DNA from: Halopseudomonas pelagia CL-AP6
GTDB taxonomy: Bacteria > Pseudomonadota > Gammaproteobacteria > Pseudomonadales > Pseudomonadaceae
Direction of reading: 5' to 3'
Assembly: GCF_000410875.1 (NCBI RefSeq)
Contig: NZ_AROI01000003.1
Coordinates: forward strand, 62,001 to 126,000
DNA length: 64,000 bases
Made by a program: the position numbers and the translations under genes. Each line of letters begins with the position of its first letter. The stretch's first letter is position 1. A model generated the notes under the pieces. It had not been told where the DNA came from. It saw only the letters and a list, made by a program, of their open reading frames with translations, and did not search any database. Of the stretch, positions 1-8,725 are shown piece by piece.

Positions 1-5
1 GCCTC

Positions 6-353
6 ATGCCACGTGGAAGCAAAGCAAAATATACCGAGAAGCAAAAAGACAAAGCCGAAAGCATTGAGCGAAGTTACGAGCGCAAAGGAATCCCCCAAAG
101 CGAAGCCGAAGCACGCGCCTGGGCTACGGTGAACAAGCAATCCGGCGGCGGCAATCGCTCAGGTGGTTCCGGCCAGAAAAAATCGGAGCAGGCCAACGCG
201 CAATCACGCAGCAGCTCAGCCAAGCGCGCTGCTGCGAGCAGGCAAGATGTGCCGCGAGCCGACTCATTAGAGCGCGACACCAAAGACGAGCTGATGAAAA
301 AAGCCGTTCACGCAATATTCCCGGGCGTTCAACCATGCGCAAGCAGGAGTTAA
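6..353 (+). CDS. Rho_N / plasmid-stabilisation-like basic protein, apparently frameshifted
   Basis: Small, very hydrophilic, basic protein of 115 residues in this frame. The N-terminus (MPRGSKAKYTEKQKDKAE, then a SEAEARAWATVNKQSGGG stretch) matches the small Pseudomonas proteins usually annotated as plasmid stabilisation proteins, which end in a short Rho N-terminal-like helix-extended-loop-helix. Here the frame leaves that ending at an A6 run (297-302). One base back, translation would continue IPGRSTMRKQELIQALKFEK and stop at 410-412, giving a family-like C-terminus. The 353 end is therefore probably an artefact of an indel, or else a -1 slip. The Rho_N motif suggests nucleic-acid binding, but the role is unknown. 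Only five bases lie upstream, so the ribosome binding site cannot be judged. Confidence 0.65.
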   Translation: MPRGSKAKYTEKQKDKAESIERSYERKGIPQSEAEARAWATVNKQSGGGNRSGGSGQKKSEQANAQSRSSSAKRAAASRQDVPRADSLERDTKDELMKKAVHAIFPGVQPCASRS

Positions 354-414
354 TCCAGGCTTTGAAATTTGAAAAAGGCCTCTTAAAACCCATTACAACC
401 GAGGGGAAGTAATC

Positions 415-735
415 ATGTTGAAAGATCTAATGAATGTATCGAAAAACCAAAACTTGACCACCCGTGACCAGTTCATGTCATTGGGTGGCGGCCTGCTGCT
501 GCTGCTGCGCAAGGGCATTACCCGGCCCGGCATTATCGGCGTAGTCAGCCTTGCGCTGGGCGCTGCGGCGATCTATCGCGGTGCCAAGGCCTATCGTGCG
601 TATAAAGATGCACAACGCATCAACGAGCCACCCGTGCTGACGCAGCGCGCGGCACCTTCAGCGGCTCACACTGCAGTACCGGAAAACTCGGCAATTCTGG
701 GCGAACCCCGGCCGGCCAAGGACTACGCCGAATAA
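415..735 (+). CDS. small inner-membrane protein, DUF2892-like
   Basis: Protein of 106 residues. It has a polar N-terminus (NVSKNQNLTTRDQF), then two short hydrophobic stretches at about residues 22-32 (GGGLLLLL) and 38-52 (GIIGVVSLALGAAAIY), and a polar Ala/Pro-rich tail. The pattern recalls YgaP-like DUF2892 membrane proteins, but the match is loose. A GAGGGGAAG ribosome binding site lies just upstream of the ATG. The gene begins three bases after the restored stop of the preceding Rho_N-like gene, so the two are probably co-transcribed. A 12-bp perfect hairpin follows the stop. Function is unknown. Confidence 0.7.
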   Translation: MLKDLMNVSKNQNLTTRDQFMSLGGGLLLLLRKGITRPGIIGVVSLALGAAAIYRGAKAYRAYKDAQRINEPPVLTQRAAPSAAHTAVPENSAILGEPRPAKDYAE

Positions 736-760
736 GCACTGAATAGCAAGAGCAGCAGGT

Positions 761-803
761 CTCTGCCGTCCGCTAGCAACCACAGTACTAACGGACGGCA
801 GAG
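761..803 (+). terminator. perfect 12-bp inverted repeat between two genes
   Basis: Arms CTCTGCCGTCCG (761-772) and CGGACGGCAGAG (792-803) pair perfectly around a 19-nt loop. No T-run follows, so it may be a weak or Rho-assisted terminator, or an mRNA-stabilising hairpin for the small membrane protein gene. Confidence 0.5.
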
Positions 804-847
804 GCTATGGAATAAACTGAGTGCACCATTTACCTGATGGAGCACCC

Positions 848-2041
848 ATGAGCGCCAAGCCCCTCGCTGGTCTTAAAGTTGTCGAGCTCGGTACGCTGAT
901 TGCTGGCCCATTCGCCGCGCGTATCTGCGCCGAGTTTGGCGCCGAGGTTATCAAGATCGAGTCCCCCGATGGCGGCGATCCTCTGCGGAAATGGCGCAAG
1001 CTCTATGAGGGTACTTCCCTCTGGTGGTTTGTTCAGGCCCGCAATAAGCGCTCGCTCACGCTTAATCTCAAGCATCCCGACGGCCTGCATATTCTCAAAG
1101 AGCTGCTGGCCGACGCTGACATCCTGATCGAAAATTTTCGACCCGGCACCCTGGAAAAACTCGGGCTTGGTTGGGACTGTCTGCACGAGCTCAATCCGAA
1201 ATTGATCATGGTGCGATTGTCCGGCTTCGGCCAGACCGGACCGCTGAAAAACCGGCCTGGCTTTGGCGCAGTAGGCGAATCTGTGGGCGGGTTACGCTAT
1301 ATCACCGGCTTCGAAGACCGTCCACCGGTGCGTACGGGTATTTCCATTGGAGACTCCATCGCTGCTTTGTGGGGAGTTATTGGCGCCTTGATGGCATTGC
1401 GGCACCGGGAAGTTGGCAATGGCCAGGGGCAAGTTGTGGACGTGGCCCTCTATGAGGCAGTCTTCGCGATGATGGAGAGCATGGTGCCGGAGTTCGATGT
1501 CATGGGCTTCGTCCGCGAACGCAGTGGCAATATCATGCCGGGCATAACACCCTCCTCCATCCACACTTGCGCTGACGGTAAGGCGGTGCAAATTGGCGCC
1601 AACGGTGACGCTATCTTTCAGCGGCTAATGCGCGCCATGGGCCATGAACAGATGGCCATAGATCCGCAACTGGCCGATAACGCCGGGAGGGATGCCCGGC
1701 GGGATGAAATATACGCGTTGATCGATGCCTGGACCGGATCGTTAGCCCAGGAACAGGTGCTCGCCACGCTGAGCCAGGCAGAGGTTCCTGCCAGCCGAAT
1801 CTATTCGGTCGCCGATATGTTCAGTGATCCGCAATTTCTTGCACGGGATATGCTTATCACTGGGCAGTTGCCCGATGGCAAAGATTTCAAGATGCCCGGT
1901 ATTGTACCTAAACTATCCGCGTCACCCGGTTCAAGCGAGTGGACCGGACCTGCGTTAGGGGAACATACCGATGAACTGCTGACGCAACTGGGCTACAACG
2001 CGCACGATCTAGAACGCCTAAGAACAGAGGGTGTTATCTAG
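848..2041 (+). CDS. CaiB/BaiF family CoA-transferase
   Basis: Class III CoA-transferase of 397 residues, the usual family length. It probably moves CoA between a carboxylic acid and an acyl-CoA in the cytoplasm. The N-terminus has the family start PLAGLKVVELGTLIAGPFAAR, followed by the RNKRSLTLNLKHPDG and NFRPGTLEKLGLG motifs. The TGISIGDS segment carries the aspartate expected to form the acyl-enzyme. The start at 848 is preferred over an upstream ATG at 821 because a GGAG lies just ahead and homologous sequence begins there. No acyl-CoA partner gene is adjacent, so the substrate cannot be assigned. Confidence 0.88.
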   Translation: MSAKPLAGLKVVELGTLIAGPFAARICAEFGAEVIKIESPDGGDPLRKWRKLYEGTSLWWFVQARNKRSLTLNLKHPDGLHILKELLADADILIENFRPGTLEKLGLGWDCLHELNPKLIMVRLSGFGQTGPLKNRPGFGAVGESVGGLRYITGFEDRPPVRTGISIGDSIAALWGVIGALMALRHREVGNGQGQVVDVALYEAVFAMMESMVPEFDVMGFVRERSGNIMPGITPSSIHTCADGKAVQIGANGDAIFQRLMRAMGHEQMAIDPQLADNAGRDARRDEIYALIDAWTGSLAQEQVLATLSQAEVPASRIYSVADMFSDPQFLARDMLITGQLPDGKDFKMPGIVPKLSASPGSSEWTGPALGEHTDELLTQLGYNAHDLERLRTEGVI

Positions 2042-2173
2042 AAGAATGAGCAGGCTAATGCAGGCACTATTGATAGGAGTTGCCAGAAGGAAAGCCGACA
2101 ACCATACAGAGCAAACTATTATGCAGAACAAGTACACAGAGCAAGCAGGTAACGCCGCGAAACCACGACGTAC

Positions 2174-2210
2174 CGCCTGTCTTACCTGTCGTCAGGCGGG
2201 CAATGCCCGC
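2174..2210. repeat. two adjacent inverted repeats in the gap after the CoA-transferase
   Basis: Arms CGCCTG and CAGGCG pair around 13 nt at 2174-2198. A near-perfect palindrome with arms GCGGGCA and TGCCCGC around one base follows at 2196-2210. They sit between the CoA-transferase stop (2041) and the end of the minus-strand 24-residue gene (2223), so they may end transcription from either side. No T-run is seen. Confidence 0.4.
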
Positions 2211-2222
2211 CGCGACAATGGC

Positions 2223-2297
2223 TCAACGAAAGCCGATAAACGATAGTATGGCCAGCACGATAACGACGGCACCAACGATATAAACGATATTGTTCAT
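2223..2297 (-). CDS. 24-residue single-span membrane peptide
   Basis: A complete minus-strand reading frame encodes a peptide that starts MNNIVYIVGAVVIVLAILSF and ends GFR. Nearly the whole peptide is one hydrophobic segment capped by Asn at the N-terminus and Arg at the C-terminus, as in small inner-membrane proteins. AGGAG lies eight bases before the ATG, a strong ribosome binding site. Very similar short peptides are, to my memory, present in other pseudomonads, but I cannot verify this here. It is too short for most gene callers. The function is unknown; a membrane stress or regulatory role is only a guess. Confidence 0.6.
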   Translation of the reverse strand: MNNIVYIVGAVVIVLAILSFIGFR

Positions 2298-2385
2298 CAA
2301 GTTTTCTCCTATAGATAAAATAACCGCACTCCTGTTACAAATTGCGGCCTCAAACATAGGACAACCCTTTGAGCAAAAGATTAGA

Positions 2386-2423
2386 TTTTTTGTGCGGATT
2401 TATCAAAAAACCCGCACAAAAAA
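2386..2423 (-). terminator. intrinsic terminator after the class I aminotransferase
   Basis: Perfect 12-bp stem with arms TTTTTTGTGCGG (2386-2397) and CCGCACAAAAAA (2412-2423). Read on the minus strand, the stem ends in a T-run, 16 bases past the aminotransferase stop. The A/T-flanked symmetry means it could also work on the plus strand. Confidence 0.8.
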
Positions 2424-2439
2424 GTATATAGGCCGGCCA

Positions 2440-3645
2440 TCATCCAAAGTCCTGTTTCTCCATCCAGGGAATAATCCGCTCGAACGCCCTTTCGATATTC
2501 CCCAGTGAGGTGGAATAGCTGAGGCGGATAGCGTTACTGCAACTATTGCCGAAAGTCTCACCCGGAATGGTGCATACACCGGTTTCCTTGAGCAGGCGCA
2601 ACGCCACATTAGTGCCATTGACCCCTTCCGGCAGAGCGGGGAACAGATAGAACGCCCCTTCCGGTTTATAACCTGTTAAATGCGGTGTTTGCTCGACCAG
2701 TTCCACCAACCGGTCCCGGCGTTTGGTGTACTCCACCAGCATATTCTGAATAAAATCGTTGCTGCCGTGCAATGCGGCCACGCCTGCCCACTGGCACGGC
2801 GTATTGGCCACCGTGGTGGTGAACATGTGGTAACGCCGCAACCGCTTGATTGCGCCCTGACTGGCGATAATCCAACCAATGCGCATGCCCGCCATGCTGT
2901 AGGTCTTGGAAAAGCTGCTGACCACCATAAGGTTGTCCAGGTCAGTGCTGCACGACAGCGCAGAGGGATACTCCTTGCCATCGTAAATAAGATGATCATA
3001 AACCTCGTCACTGATCACCTGAATGCCGCGATAGGCAGCCTCCTGCAGGATCGCCTCAAGCGTTTCCTTGGGATAGACGGTGCCGGTCGGATTACTTGGC
3101 GAGTTGAGTACAATCGCATGGGTATTGGGCTGGATCGCATCGATCACTTCCTGTGGATCGAGCTGGTGGTTTTTCTCCGCGCGGGTGGTGATTTCGGTGA
3201 TCTCGCCGCCGTTCATGCGGATCATCGGCGCATATAGCATAAAGGCCGGATCCGGTACAATAAAATGCCGCCCCGGGGCAGACACCGCGGTCAGCGCCAA
3301 GTAAATCGCTTCGGTCGCACCGGTAGTAATCATGATGTTGTCAGCGGTCAGCTTGCGCTGGGAGCGACTGCTGTAATACACCGCCAAGGATTCCAACAGC
3401 TCAGGCAAGCCGGCATCCATGGTGTAACCGGTTTGGCCAGCGCGCAGCGCTTCGATGGTAGCGTTCACCACATTCTCCGGCGCTGGCAGATCCGGCTGGC
3501 CGATGGACAGGTGAATCACATCCTCCATGCTCGCCGCCATATTGACCATCTTGCGGATGCCTGGCACCGGTATAGCCATCATTGCCGGGTTCCAGATCGG
3601 GTCTTCTGATTCGTAAAGATCGATATCCAGACTGCTCAGTGACAT
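2440..3645 (-). CDS. PLP-dependent class I/II aminotransferase
   Basis: Protein of 401 residues of the aspartate-aminotransferase fold (type I PLP enzyme). Visible hallmarks are the substrate-side motif HLSIGQPDLPAPE, NSPSNPTGTVY (cofactor-contacting Asn), SDEVYDHLIYDG, and SSFSKTYSMAGMRIGW, whose Lys would form the Schiff base with PLP. The C-terminal IRLSYSTS motif holds the carboxylate-binding Arg. It is the last gene of the minus-strand catabolic cluster, 12 bp after the amidase stop, with a GAGGAGGG ribosome binding site and a clear terminator behind. The amino donor cannot be deduced. It is cytoplasmic, with no signal peptide. Confidence 0.9.
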   Translation of the reverse strand: MSLSSLDIDLYESEDPIWNPAMMAIPVPGIRKMVNMAASMEDVIHLSIGQPDLPAPENVVNATIEALRAGQTGYTMDAGLPELLESLAVYYSSRSQRKLTADNIMITTGATEAIYLALTAVSAPGRHFIVPDPAFMLYAPMIRMNGGEITEITTRAEKNHQLDPQEVIDAIQPNTHAIVLNSPSNPTGTVYPKETLEAILQEAAYRGIQVISDEVYDHLIYDGKEYPSALSCSTDLDNLMVVSSFSKTYSMAGMRIGWIIASQGAIKRLRRYHMFTTTVANTPCQWAGVAALHGSNDFIQNMLVEYTKRRDRLVELVEQTPHLTGYKPEGAFYLFPALPEGVNGTNVALRLLKETGVCTIPGETFGNSCSNAIRLSYSTSLGNIERAFERIIPWMEKQDFG

Positions 3646-3657
3646 AAGGCACCCTCC

Positions 3658-5067
3658 TCAGGATGTAAACAACGGTGGGCGACGGTCTGTTAGCGGGGCG
3701 GCCTGCTGGTAGGCGTATCCAGCCTGCAGCACCAGCGCATCATTGAAGCGCGCGCCAACCAGTTGCAGGCTGATGGGCAGGCCGGCCTGGTCAAAGCCGC
3801 AGGGTACCGAGAGACCAGGCTGGCCGGTCATATTGAAGGGGTAGGTAAAGGGCGTCCAGGTCGGCCAGCGCGTGCTGGGCCAGTCTTCGGGCACCTCGCG
3901 TCCGGTCTTGAACGCGGTGATCGGGATGCTTGGCGTCAGCAGCAGATCGTATTTCTGGTGGAAGTTGGCCATGCGCTCGCGCAAGGCCGTGGATTCATTC
4001 ACAGCGCCCATATACTCAAGCATGCTCAGGCGCGCAGCTTTCTCCGAGACCTTGACCAGCTCAGGGTCCATCATCGCGCGCTTTTTCGCGCCCAGATCGC
4101 GCATGGCATTCGCCGCCCCGCCATAGAACAGGTGGCCAAAAGCGGCCAGGGGATCGCTGAACCCGGGGTCCACGCGCACTACTTCTGCACCCAGACTTTC
4201 AAATACTCTTGCCGCCTCCGCCACCGCCGCGTCCACTTCCGGATTGACATCGACATAGCCCAAATTTGGGCTGTAGGCGATTTTCAGTCCCTTGACGCCC
4301 TTTTTCAGATCCGCCAGATAATCAATGCCGCGCCGGGGCACAGCATTGGTGTCGCGATGATCGGCTTCGGTCAGCACGTTCATCATCAGCGCCGCGTCTT
4401 CCACCGTCCAGGTCATAGGACCGGCGTGGGCAAGCGTGCCAAAGGGGCTGGCGGGCCAATGGGGAATTTCACCAAAGGACGGCTTGAGCCCGACGATGCC
4501 GCAGAAAGCAGCGGGAATGCGAATCGAACCGCCGGCGTCGGTGCCCAGCGCCAGCGGAGCCATGCCCAGCGCCACCGCCACCCCGCTGCCGCCACTGGAG
4601 CCACCGGCAGTCTTATCTGGATTCCAGGGATTATTGGTTACGCCATTCACCGGGTTATCGGTCACGCCCTTCCAGCCCAGCTCGGGGGTGGTGGTCTTGC
4701 CGATGGGCACATAACCGTGACGTGCCAGCGCAGCCGTGGCCGGCGCCGATTTATTCAATGTGCTGGCCGGGTCGACTGTATGCGAGCCGCGTAGTGTCGG
4801 CCACATGGGCGTGAGAAAAACATCCTTGACCGCCACCGGTACACCATCGACCCGCCCGTGGGCCTCGCCGCGCTGATAGCGTTGCTCAGATTCGGCTGCA
4901 AATCCCAGCGTGGTGTCACGATCGACCAGACAGAAGCCATTGGTGTGGCTGTCCAGGCGCTCGATCTGGTCGAGCATGGCACTGGCTACCTCCACCGGCG
5001 ACAGACGCTTGTCACGATAATGCTCGAGCAGTTCAACAGCGGTCATCTTGAGGATGTCTTGGGACAT
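3658..5067 (-). CDS. amidase (amidase-signature family)
   Basis: Protein of 469 residues that should hydrolyse a carboxylic amide to acid and ammonia. The amidase-signature core is clear: VDGVPVAVKDVF carries the catalytic Lys, GGSSGGSGVAVA the bridging Ser, and GTDAGGSIRIPAAFCG the nucleophilic Ser, giving an intact Ser-cisSer-Lys triad. The start at 5067 is chosen over 5112 because an AGGAG lies upstream and the sequence MSQDILKMTAVELLEHY looks like a normal family start. It lies between the hydroxyacid dehydrogenase (about 90 bp upstream) and the aminotransferase (12 bp downstream). The substrate is unknown; related enzymes include indoleacetamide, aryl and aliphatic amidases. Confidence 0.9.
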   Translation of the reverse strand: MSQDILKMTAVELLEHYRDKRLSPVEVASAMLDQIERLDSHTNGFCLVDRDTTLGFAAESEQRYQRGEAHGRVDGVPVAVKDVFLTPMWPTLRGSHTVDPASTLNKSAPATAALARHGYVPIGKTTTPELGWKGVTDNPVNGVTNNPWNPDKTAGGSSGGSGVAVALGMAPLALGTDAGGSIRIPAAFCGIVGLKPSFGEIPHWPASPFGTLAHAGPMTWTVEDAALMMNVLTEADHRDTNAVPRRGIDYLADLKKGVKGLKIAYSPNLGYVDVNPEVDAAVAEAARVFESLGAEVVRVDPGFSDPLAAFGHLFYGGAANAMRDLGAKKRAMMDPELVKVSEKAARLSMLEYMGAVNESTALRERMANFHQKYDLLLTPSIPITAFKTGREVPEDWPSTRWPTWTPFTYPFNMTGQPGLSVPCGFDQAGLPISLQLVGARFNDALVLQAGYAYQQAAPLTDRRPPLFTS

Positions 5068-5158
5068 GGCTTTCTCCTGTCTTGCTATTGATGCCGAGCG
5101 CAGGCTCGGCAATCGTGCAGGCCGCTACAACGGCCCGTTAGTGGCGCGGTGAGGAAGA

Positions 5159-6100
5159 TTACTTCTTCACCTGGTTGAACAGAGCCTGGCCTTGTTGCCA
5201 GCCCTGAAAGTTGGCGACAAACTGCTCACCGAGCGCGGTTTGCCAACCAATGAAATCTCCCGCCATATGCGCGGAGATCATCACGTTGGCTTGATCCCAT
5301 AAAGGATGACCTTCAGGCAGTGGCTCCTGCTCGAACACATCCAGCGCAGCACCAGCCAGATGCCCGCTTTGTAGCGCCGCCAACAATGCATCGGTCTTGA
5401 CGATGGGCCCCCGGCCAACATTGATCAGCCGCGCGCCCGCTTTCATCGCGGCAAAGGCGCGCTGATCGAACAGGCCCTGAGTGTCCTCGGTCAGCGGCGC
5501 GGTAATCACCACGTAGTCCGCTACACCCAGGCACTCGTAAAGGCAGTCATTGCCCAGCACCGCATCAAAACGAATGTCCTCGCGGGCGCGCCGGGCAATG
5601 CCGGTCACCTGCATACCTACGGCCTTGAGCAGACAAGCCACTTCACCGCCAATTGATCCGGCGCCGACTATCAGCGCGCGGCGCTGACTGATCATTTCAG
5701 TATCCCGGTGCTGCCAGCGATGCTGACGCTGCAGGGCCAAGTTGCCTAGGCTGTCCTTGGCAAACAGCAATACCGCGCCGAGCACGTACTCGGCGATGCC
5801 GCGGTCGAAAATGCCCTTGGCATTGGTGATCGCAATAGCGCTCTCGGCCAGCGCCGGAAACAGCAACGCATCCACGCCAGCGCTGGTCGCATGCACCCAT
5901 TTCAACTTGGGCTCGGCCGGCCAGCAGCGCTCCAGCAGCCCGGTTCGAAAGTCGGTCACCACCAACACATCGGCGTGCGGCAATGCTTCGCGCAGATCCG
6001 CCTCGGCGCTGACCGTCTGCACCACGACATCTTCAGGCAGCCCATCCAGGCCTGGCAGCTCGGTCTCGCCAGGCGCCACCAGCACCAATAGCCGGGTCAT
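5159..6100 (-). CDS. D-2-hydroxyacid dehydrogenase (GhrA-like)
   Basis: NAD(P)-dependent 2-hydroxyacid dehydrogenase or glyoxylate/hydroxypyruvate reductase-like protein of 313 residues. A Rossmann motif GAGSIGGEVACLL lies near residue 145. The catalytic set of the family is visible as the Arg in INVGRGPIVKTD, the Glu in DVFEQEPLP and the His in ISAHMAGDF. The gene starts inside the stop of the class III aminotransferase (ATGA overlap at 6097-6100), so the two are translationally coupled. It may reduce the 2-oxo acid made by one of the aminotransferases, but this is inference from context. Confidence 0.88.
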   Translation of the reverse strand: MTRLLVLVAPGETELPGLDGLPEDVVVQTVSAEADLREALPHADVLVVTDFRTGLLERCWPAEPKLKWVHATSAGVDALLFPALAESAIAITNAKGIFDRGIAEYVLGAVLLFAKDSLGNLALQRQHRWQHRDTEMISQRRALIVGAGSIGGEVACLLKAVGMQVTGIARRAREDIRFDAVLGNDCLYECLGVADYVVITAPLTEDTQGLFDQRAFAAMKAGARLINVGRGPIVKTDALLAALQSGHLAGAALDVFEQEPLPEGHPLWDQANVMISAHMAGDFIGWQTALGEQFVANFQGWQQGQALFNQVKK

Positions 6101-7353
6101 ACCGCTACCCTCTGTAACGCTCGGCTTAGGCGAGCCATAGCATCGTTGATCTCAGCTTCGCTGACCACTAGCGGCGGGAGGAAGCGCACCGTTTGGCCAT
6201 CGATACCGCAGCGCAGCAACAATAGGCCCTCAGCTTCACAGGCAGCGGTGATACTCGCCGCTATGTCCGGCAGTGGTCGGGTGGGTGATTCGGCGATTTC
6301 CATACCGAGCATCAGACCCATGCCGCGAATATCGGCAATCCAGGAGTAATCACTCTGCAGGGACTGAAGCTGCCCGAGCATCTGCTGACCACGGGCGGCA
6401 GCGTTCTCCACCAGCTGTTCCTGCTCGATCACATCCAGGGTGGCCAGCGCTGCAGCGCAGGCCACGGCATTGGCTCCGTAGGTCCCACCTTGGGAACCGG
6501 GCATGCCCTTGGCCATCAATTCAGCCGATGCGCCGATGGCCGACAAGGGAAAGCCGCTGGCCAGACCCTTGGCGGTCACCACAATATCCGGGAGCACACC
6601 AAAGTGATCCAGACTCCAGAACTTGCCGGTGCGTCCGTAGCCGGCCTGCACTTCATCGGCAATCAGCAGGATGCCGTGCTGCTGGCAACGCTCGGCCAGC
6701 CCGCGCATGAACGCCGCATTGGCCGGATAGTAGCCATACTCGCCCTGCACCGGTTCGATCAACAGTGCAGCGGTATCACTGGGCGCGGATTGGGTCTTGA
6801 GAATATGGTCGAGTTCATTGAGGCAGAACTCGGTAGTTTGTTCTTCGCTCCAGCCATAACGCCAGGCATGCGGGAAAGGTGCGACCACGACGCCAGCCAT
6901 CAGTGGATGAAAGCCGGTGCGCACCTTGGTGCCCGAGGTCGTCAGCGAAGCCGCGCCTAGGGTCCGACCATGAAAGCCACCGTTGAAGACGATGATATTG
7001 GCCCGCTTGGTGGCATGCCGGGCCAGGCGCATGGCGGTCTCGACCGCCTCGGATCCAGAGTTGCTGAATGCCACCGAATCGATACCCTCGGGCATCCGCC
7101 CCGCTAGCCGATCGCTGAGCTGCAGCATTGGCTCATGGCTGACGGTGGTGTACTGGGCATGAATCACTTTGCCCGCCTGCTCCTGCGCCGCCGCGACCAC
7201 ATGCGGGTGGCAGTGGCCGGTGCTGGTCACGCCGATGCCTGAGGTAAAGTCCAGATAGGCCTTGCCCTCAACATCGAACAGCCAACTGCCTTTGCCATGA
7301 TCCACACAAACATGACTGGCTTGCTTCAATAGCGGAGATAGATGGTGGCTCAT
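6097..7353 (-). CDS. class III PLP-dependent aminotransferase (GABA/acetylornithine type)
   Basis: Protein of 418 residues, type I-fold class III transaminase, probably acting on an omega-amino group such as 4-aminobutyrate or a relative. Seen in order: YLDFTSGIGVTSTGHCHP, SNSGSEAVETAMRLAR (phosphate-binding), GFHGRTLGAASLT, ADEVQAGYGRTGKFW, and TAKGLASGFPLSA with the PLP lysine. The start at 7353 has a GGGAG upstream; the longer frame to 7485 lacks homology-like sequence. With the semialdehyde dehydrogenase upstream in the cluster it would form the two-step route from a terminal amine through a semialdehyde to a dicarboxylic acid. The exact substrate is not evident. Confidence 0.87.
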   Translation of the reverse strand: MSHHLSPLLKQASHVCVDHGKGSWLFDVEGKAYLDFTSGIGVTSTGHCHPHVVAAAQEQAGKVIHAQYTTVSHEPMLQLSDRLAGRMPEGIDSVAFSNSGSEAVETAMRLARHATKRANIIVFNGGFHGRTLGAASLTTSGTKVRTGFHPLMAGVVVAPFPHAWRYGWSEEQTTEFCLNELDHILKTQSAPSDTAALLIEPVQGEYGYYPANAAFMRGLAERCQQHGILLIADEVQAGYGRTGKFWSLDHFGVLPDIVVTAKGLASGFPLSAIGASAELMAKGMPGSQGGTYGANAVACAAALATLDVIEQEQLVENAAARGQQMLGQLQSLQSDYSWIADIRGMGLMLGMEIAESPTRPLPDIAASITAACEAEGLLLLRCGIDGQTVRFLPPLVVSEAEINDAMARLSRALQRVAV

Positions 7354-7576
7354 ACAAGCGACTCCCATACTGTTGGGCGGGCTCTGCGTCCCGCAGGTGA
7401 CTCGGTTGGAGGCAAGCTCCAACGCGCTTAAGGGATATTCCAGCTGCGCCAGCCTAACAATCGGCCGGCGCGCCCGAACATGCAACGTTAGTCCACAGGA
7501 CCTGTAAACAACGCCAGCGTAGCGGCCAAATAGCCGTTACGAGATCGACATCATTCAATCAAACCGCTACGCAGGA

Positions 7577-8722
7577 TCATGCCTGTTCCTGCAACTGCTT
7601 CACTATGCCCGCTGTTACCGCTCGGCAACTTCGCACCTGCCCTTCACTTGCCAGCAAATCGGCAGCGACCGCGTTACGCAGACGCTCGGCGGAAGGCGAA
7701 TGACCCAGGTAGCTCAGCATCATTGCCGTGGTCAATAGCATCGCCGCCGGGTTAGCCGTACCTTGGCCAGCGATATCCGGTGCACTGCCATGCGTTGGCT
7801 CGAACAAGGCTGGCGACTCACGACTGTCAGGATTGATATTGCACGAGGGCGCCAGACCCAAGCCACCCGACAACACCGCAGCCAGATCAGTCAGAATATC
7901 GCCATGCAAGTTGCTCGCCACCACCACATCGAACTCCCACGGGCATTGCACGAACTTCATGCAGGCGGCATCTACCAACTGGTGACTGACGCCGATCTCC
8001 GGGAACTCCCTGGCGACCTCAGCGAAGACTTCGGTGTAGAGCTCGCCCCAGGCCGGCTGGGCATTACGTTTGGTGATCAGGCACACCTGTGCCGGTGCCT
8101 GACCTTTCTCTGAGCAATAAAATGAGCGCTTGGAGCCATGCTCTTCAAGCCGCAGCCGCGCAGCACGAAAGGCATGGCGAATCAGCCGTTCGGTGCCTCG
8201 CCGGGTAAAGACTTCCAGCTGGGTTGCCACTTCATGGGGCGTTCCCTGACCCAGGCGACCACCCTGATTGACGTATTCCCCTTCACTGTTCTCGCGGATC
8301 ACCAGCATGTCGACCTGTTCGGCGCGCGGGTCGGCCAGGTAGCGTGGCGCGCCCGGCAATAAACGCGCTGGTCGCTCGCAGGCCCACAAATCCAGACCCT
8401 TACGAAAACTCAGCAGCGGCGCCAACGAGATCCCATCGGGCAAACAGTAGCGTTCAGAATCACTCAGCGGGCCGGGGTCACCCAAAGCGCCTAGCAGCAG
8501 GGCATCGTACTGGCGCACTTGATCCATCGCGTCCTCGGGCATCATCTGCCCGTGCTGCTGGTGCCAGGCCGTGCTGGGCCAGTCCAGCACTTCCCAGCTC
8601 AGTGGCAGATCATCCTGTTCACGGAGGAAACTCAGCACCTGCTCAGCCTCTGCCATGACTTCACGCCCAATGCCGTCACCCGGCATCAGCGCTATTCTCG
8701 CCTGCTTGTTAGGCTCAGCCAT
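7577..8722 (-). CDS. isocitrate/isopropylmalate dehydrogenase family, tartrate/D-malate type
   Basis: Protein of 381 residues, a beta-decarboxylating 2-hydroxyacid dehydrogenase. MPGDGIGREVMAEAE at the N-terminus, VIRENSEGEYVNQGG with GTERLIRHAFRAA in the middle, and EPTHGSAPDIAGQGTANPAAM near the C-terminus are family signatures. The ENSEGEY segment resembles tartrate/D-malate dehydrogenases more than LeuB. It uses NAD and a divalent metal in the cytoplasm. The start is only 3 bp after the aldehyde dehydrogenase stop, so the two share a transcript. A 223-bp gap separates it from the class III aminotransferase downstream. A separate leuB for leucine synthesis would be expected elsewhere. Confidence 0.85.
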   Translation of the reverse strand: MAEPNKQARIALMPGDGIGREVMAEAEQVLSFLREQDDLPLSWEVLDWPSTAWHQQHGQMMPEDAMDQVRQYDALLLGALGDPGPLSDSERYCLPDGISLAPLLSFRKGLDLWACERPARLLPGAPRYLADPRAEQVDMLVIRENSEGEYVNQGGRLGQGTPHEVATQLEVFTRRGTERLIRHAFRAARLRLEEHGSKRSFYCSEKGQAPAQVCLITKRNAQPAWGELYTEVFAEVAREFPEIGVSHQLVDAACMKFVQCPWEFDVVVASNLHGDILTDLAAVLSGGLGLAPSCNINPDSRESPALFEPTHGSAPDIAGQGTANPAAMLLTTAMMLSYLGHSPSAERLRNAVAADLLASEGQVRSCRAVTAGIVKQLQEQA

Positions 8723-8725
8723 GGG

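Noticed and set aside
2031..2283. Two overlapping plus-strand frames of 67-71 codons
   Set aside because: Low-complexity and without binding sites; the minus-strand 24-residue peptide in the same place has a strong one.
3763..4794. 343-codon plus-strand frame
   Set aside because: It lies antisense within the amidase gene and shows no domain; the amidase signature on the minus strand is unmistakable.
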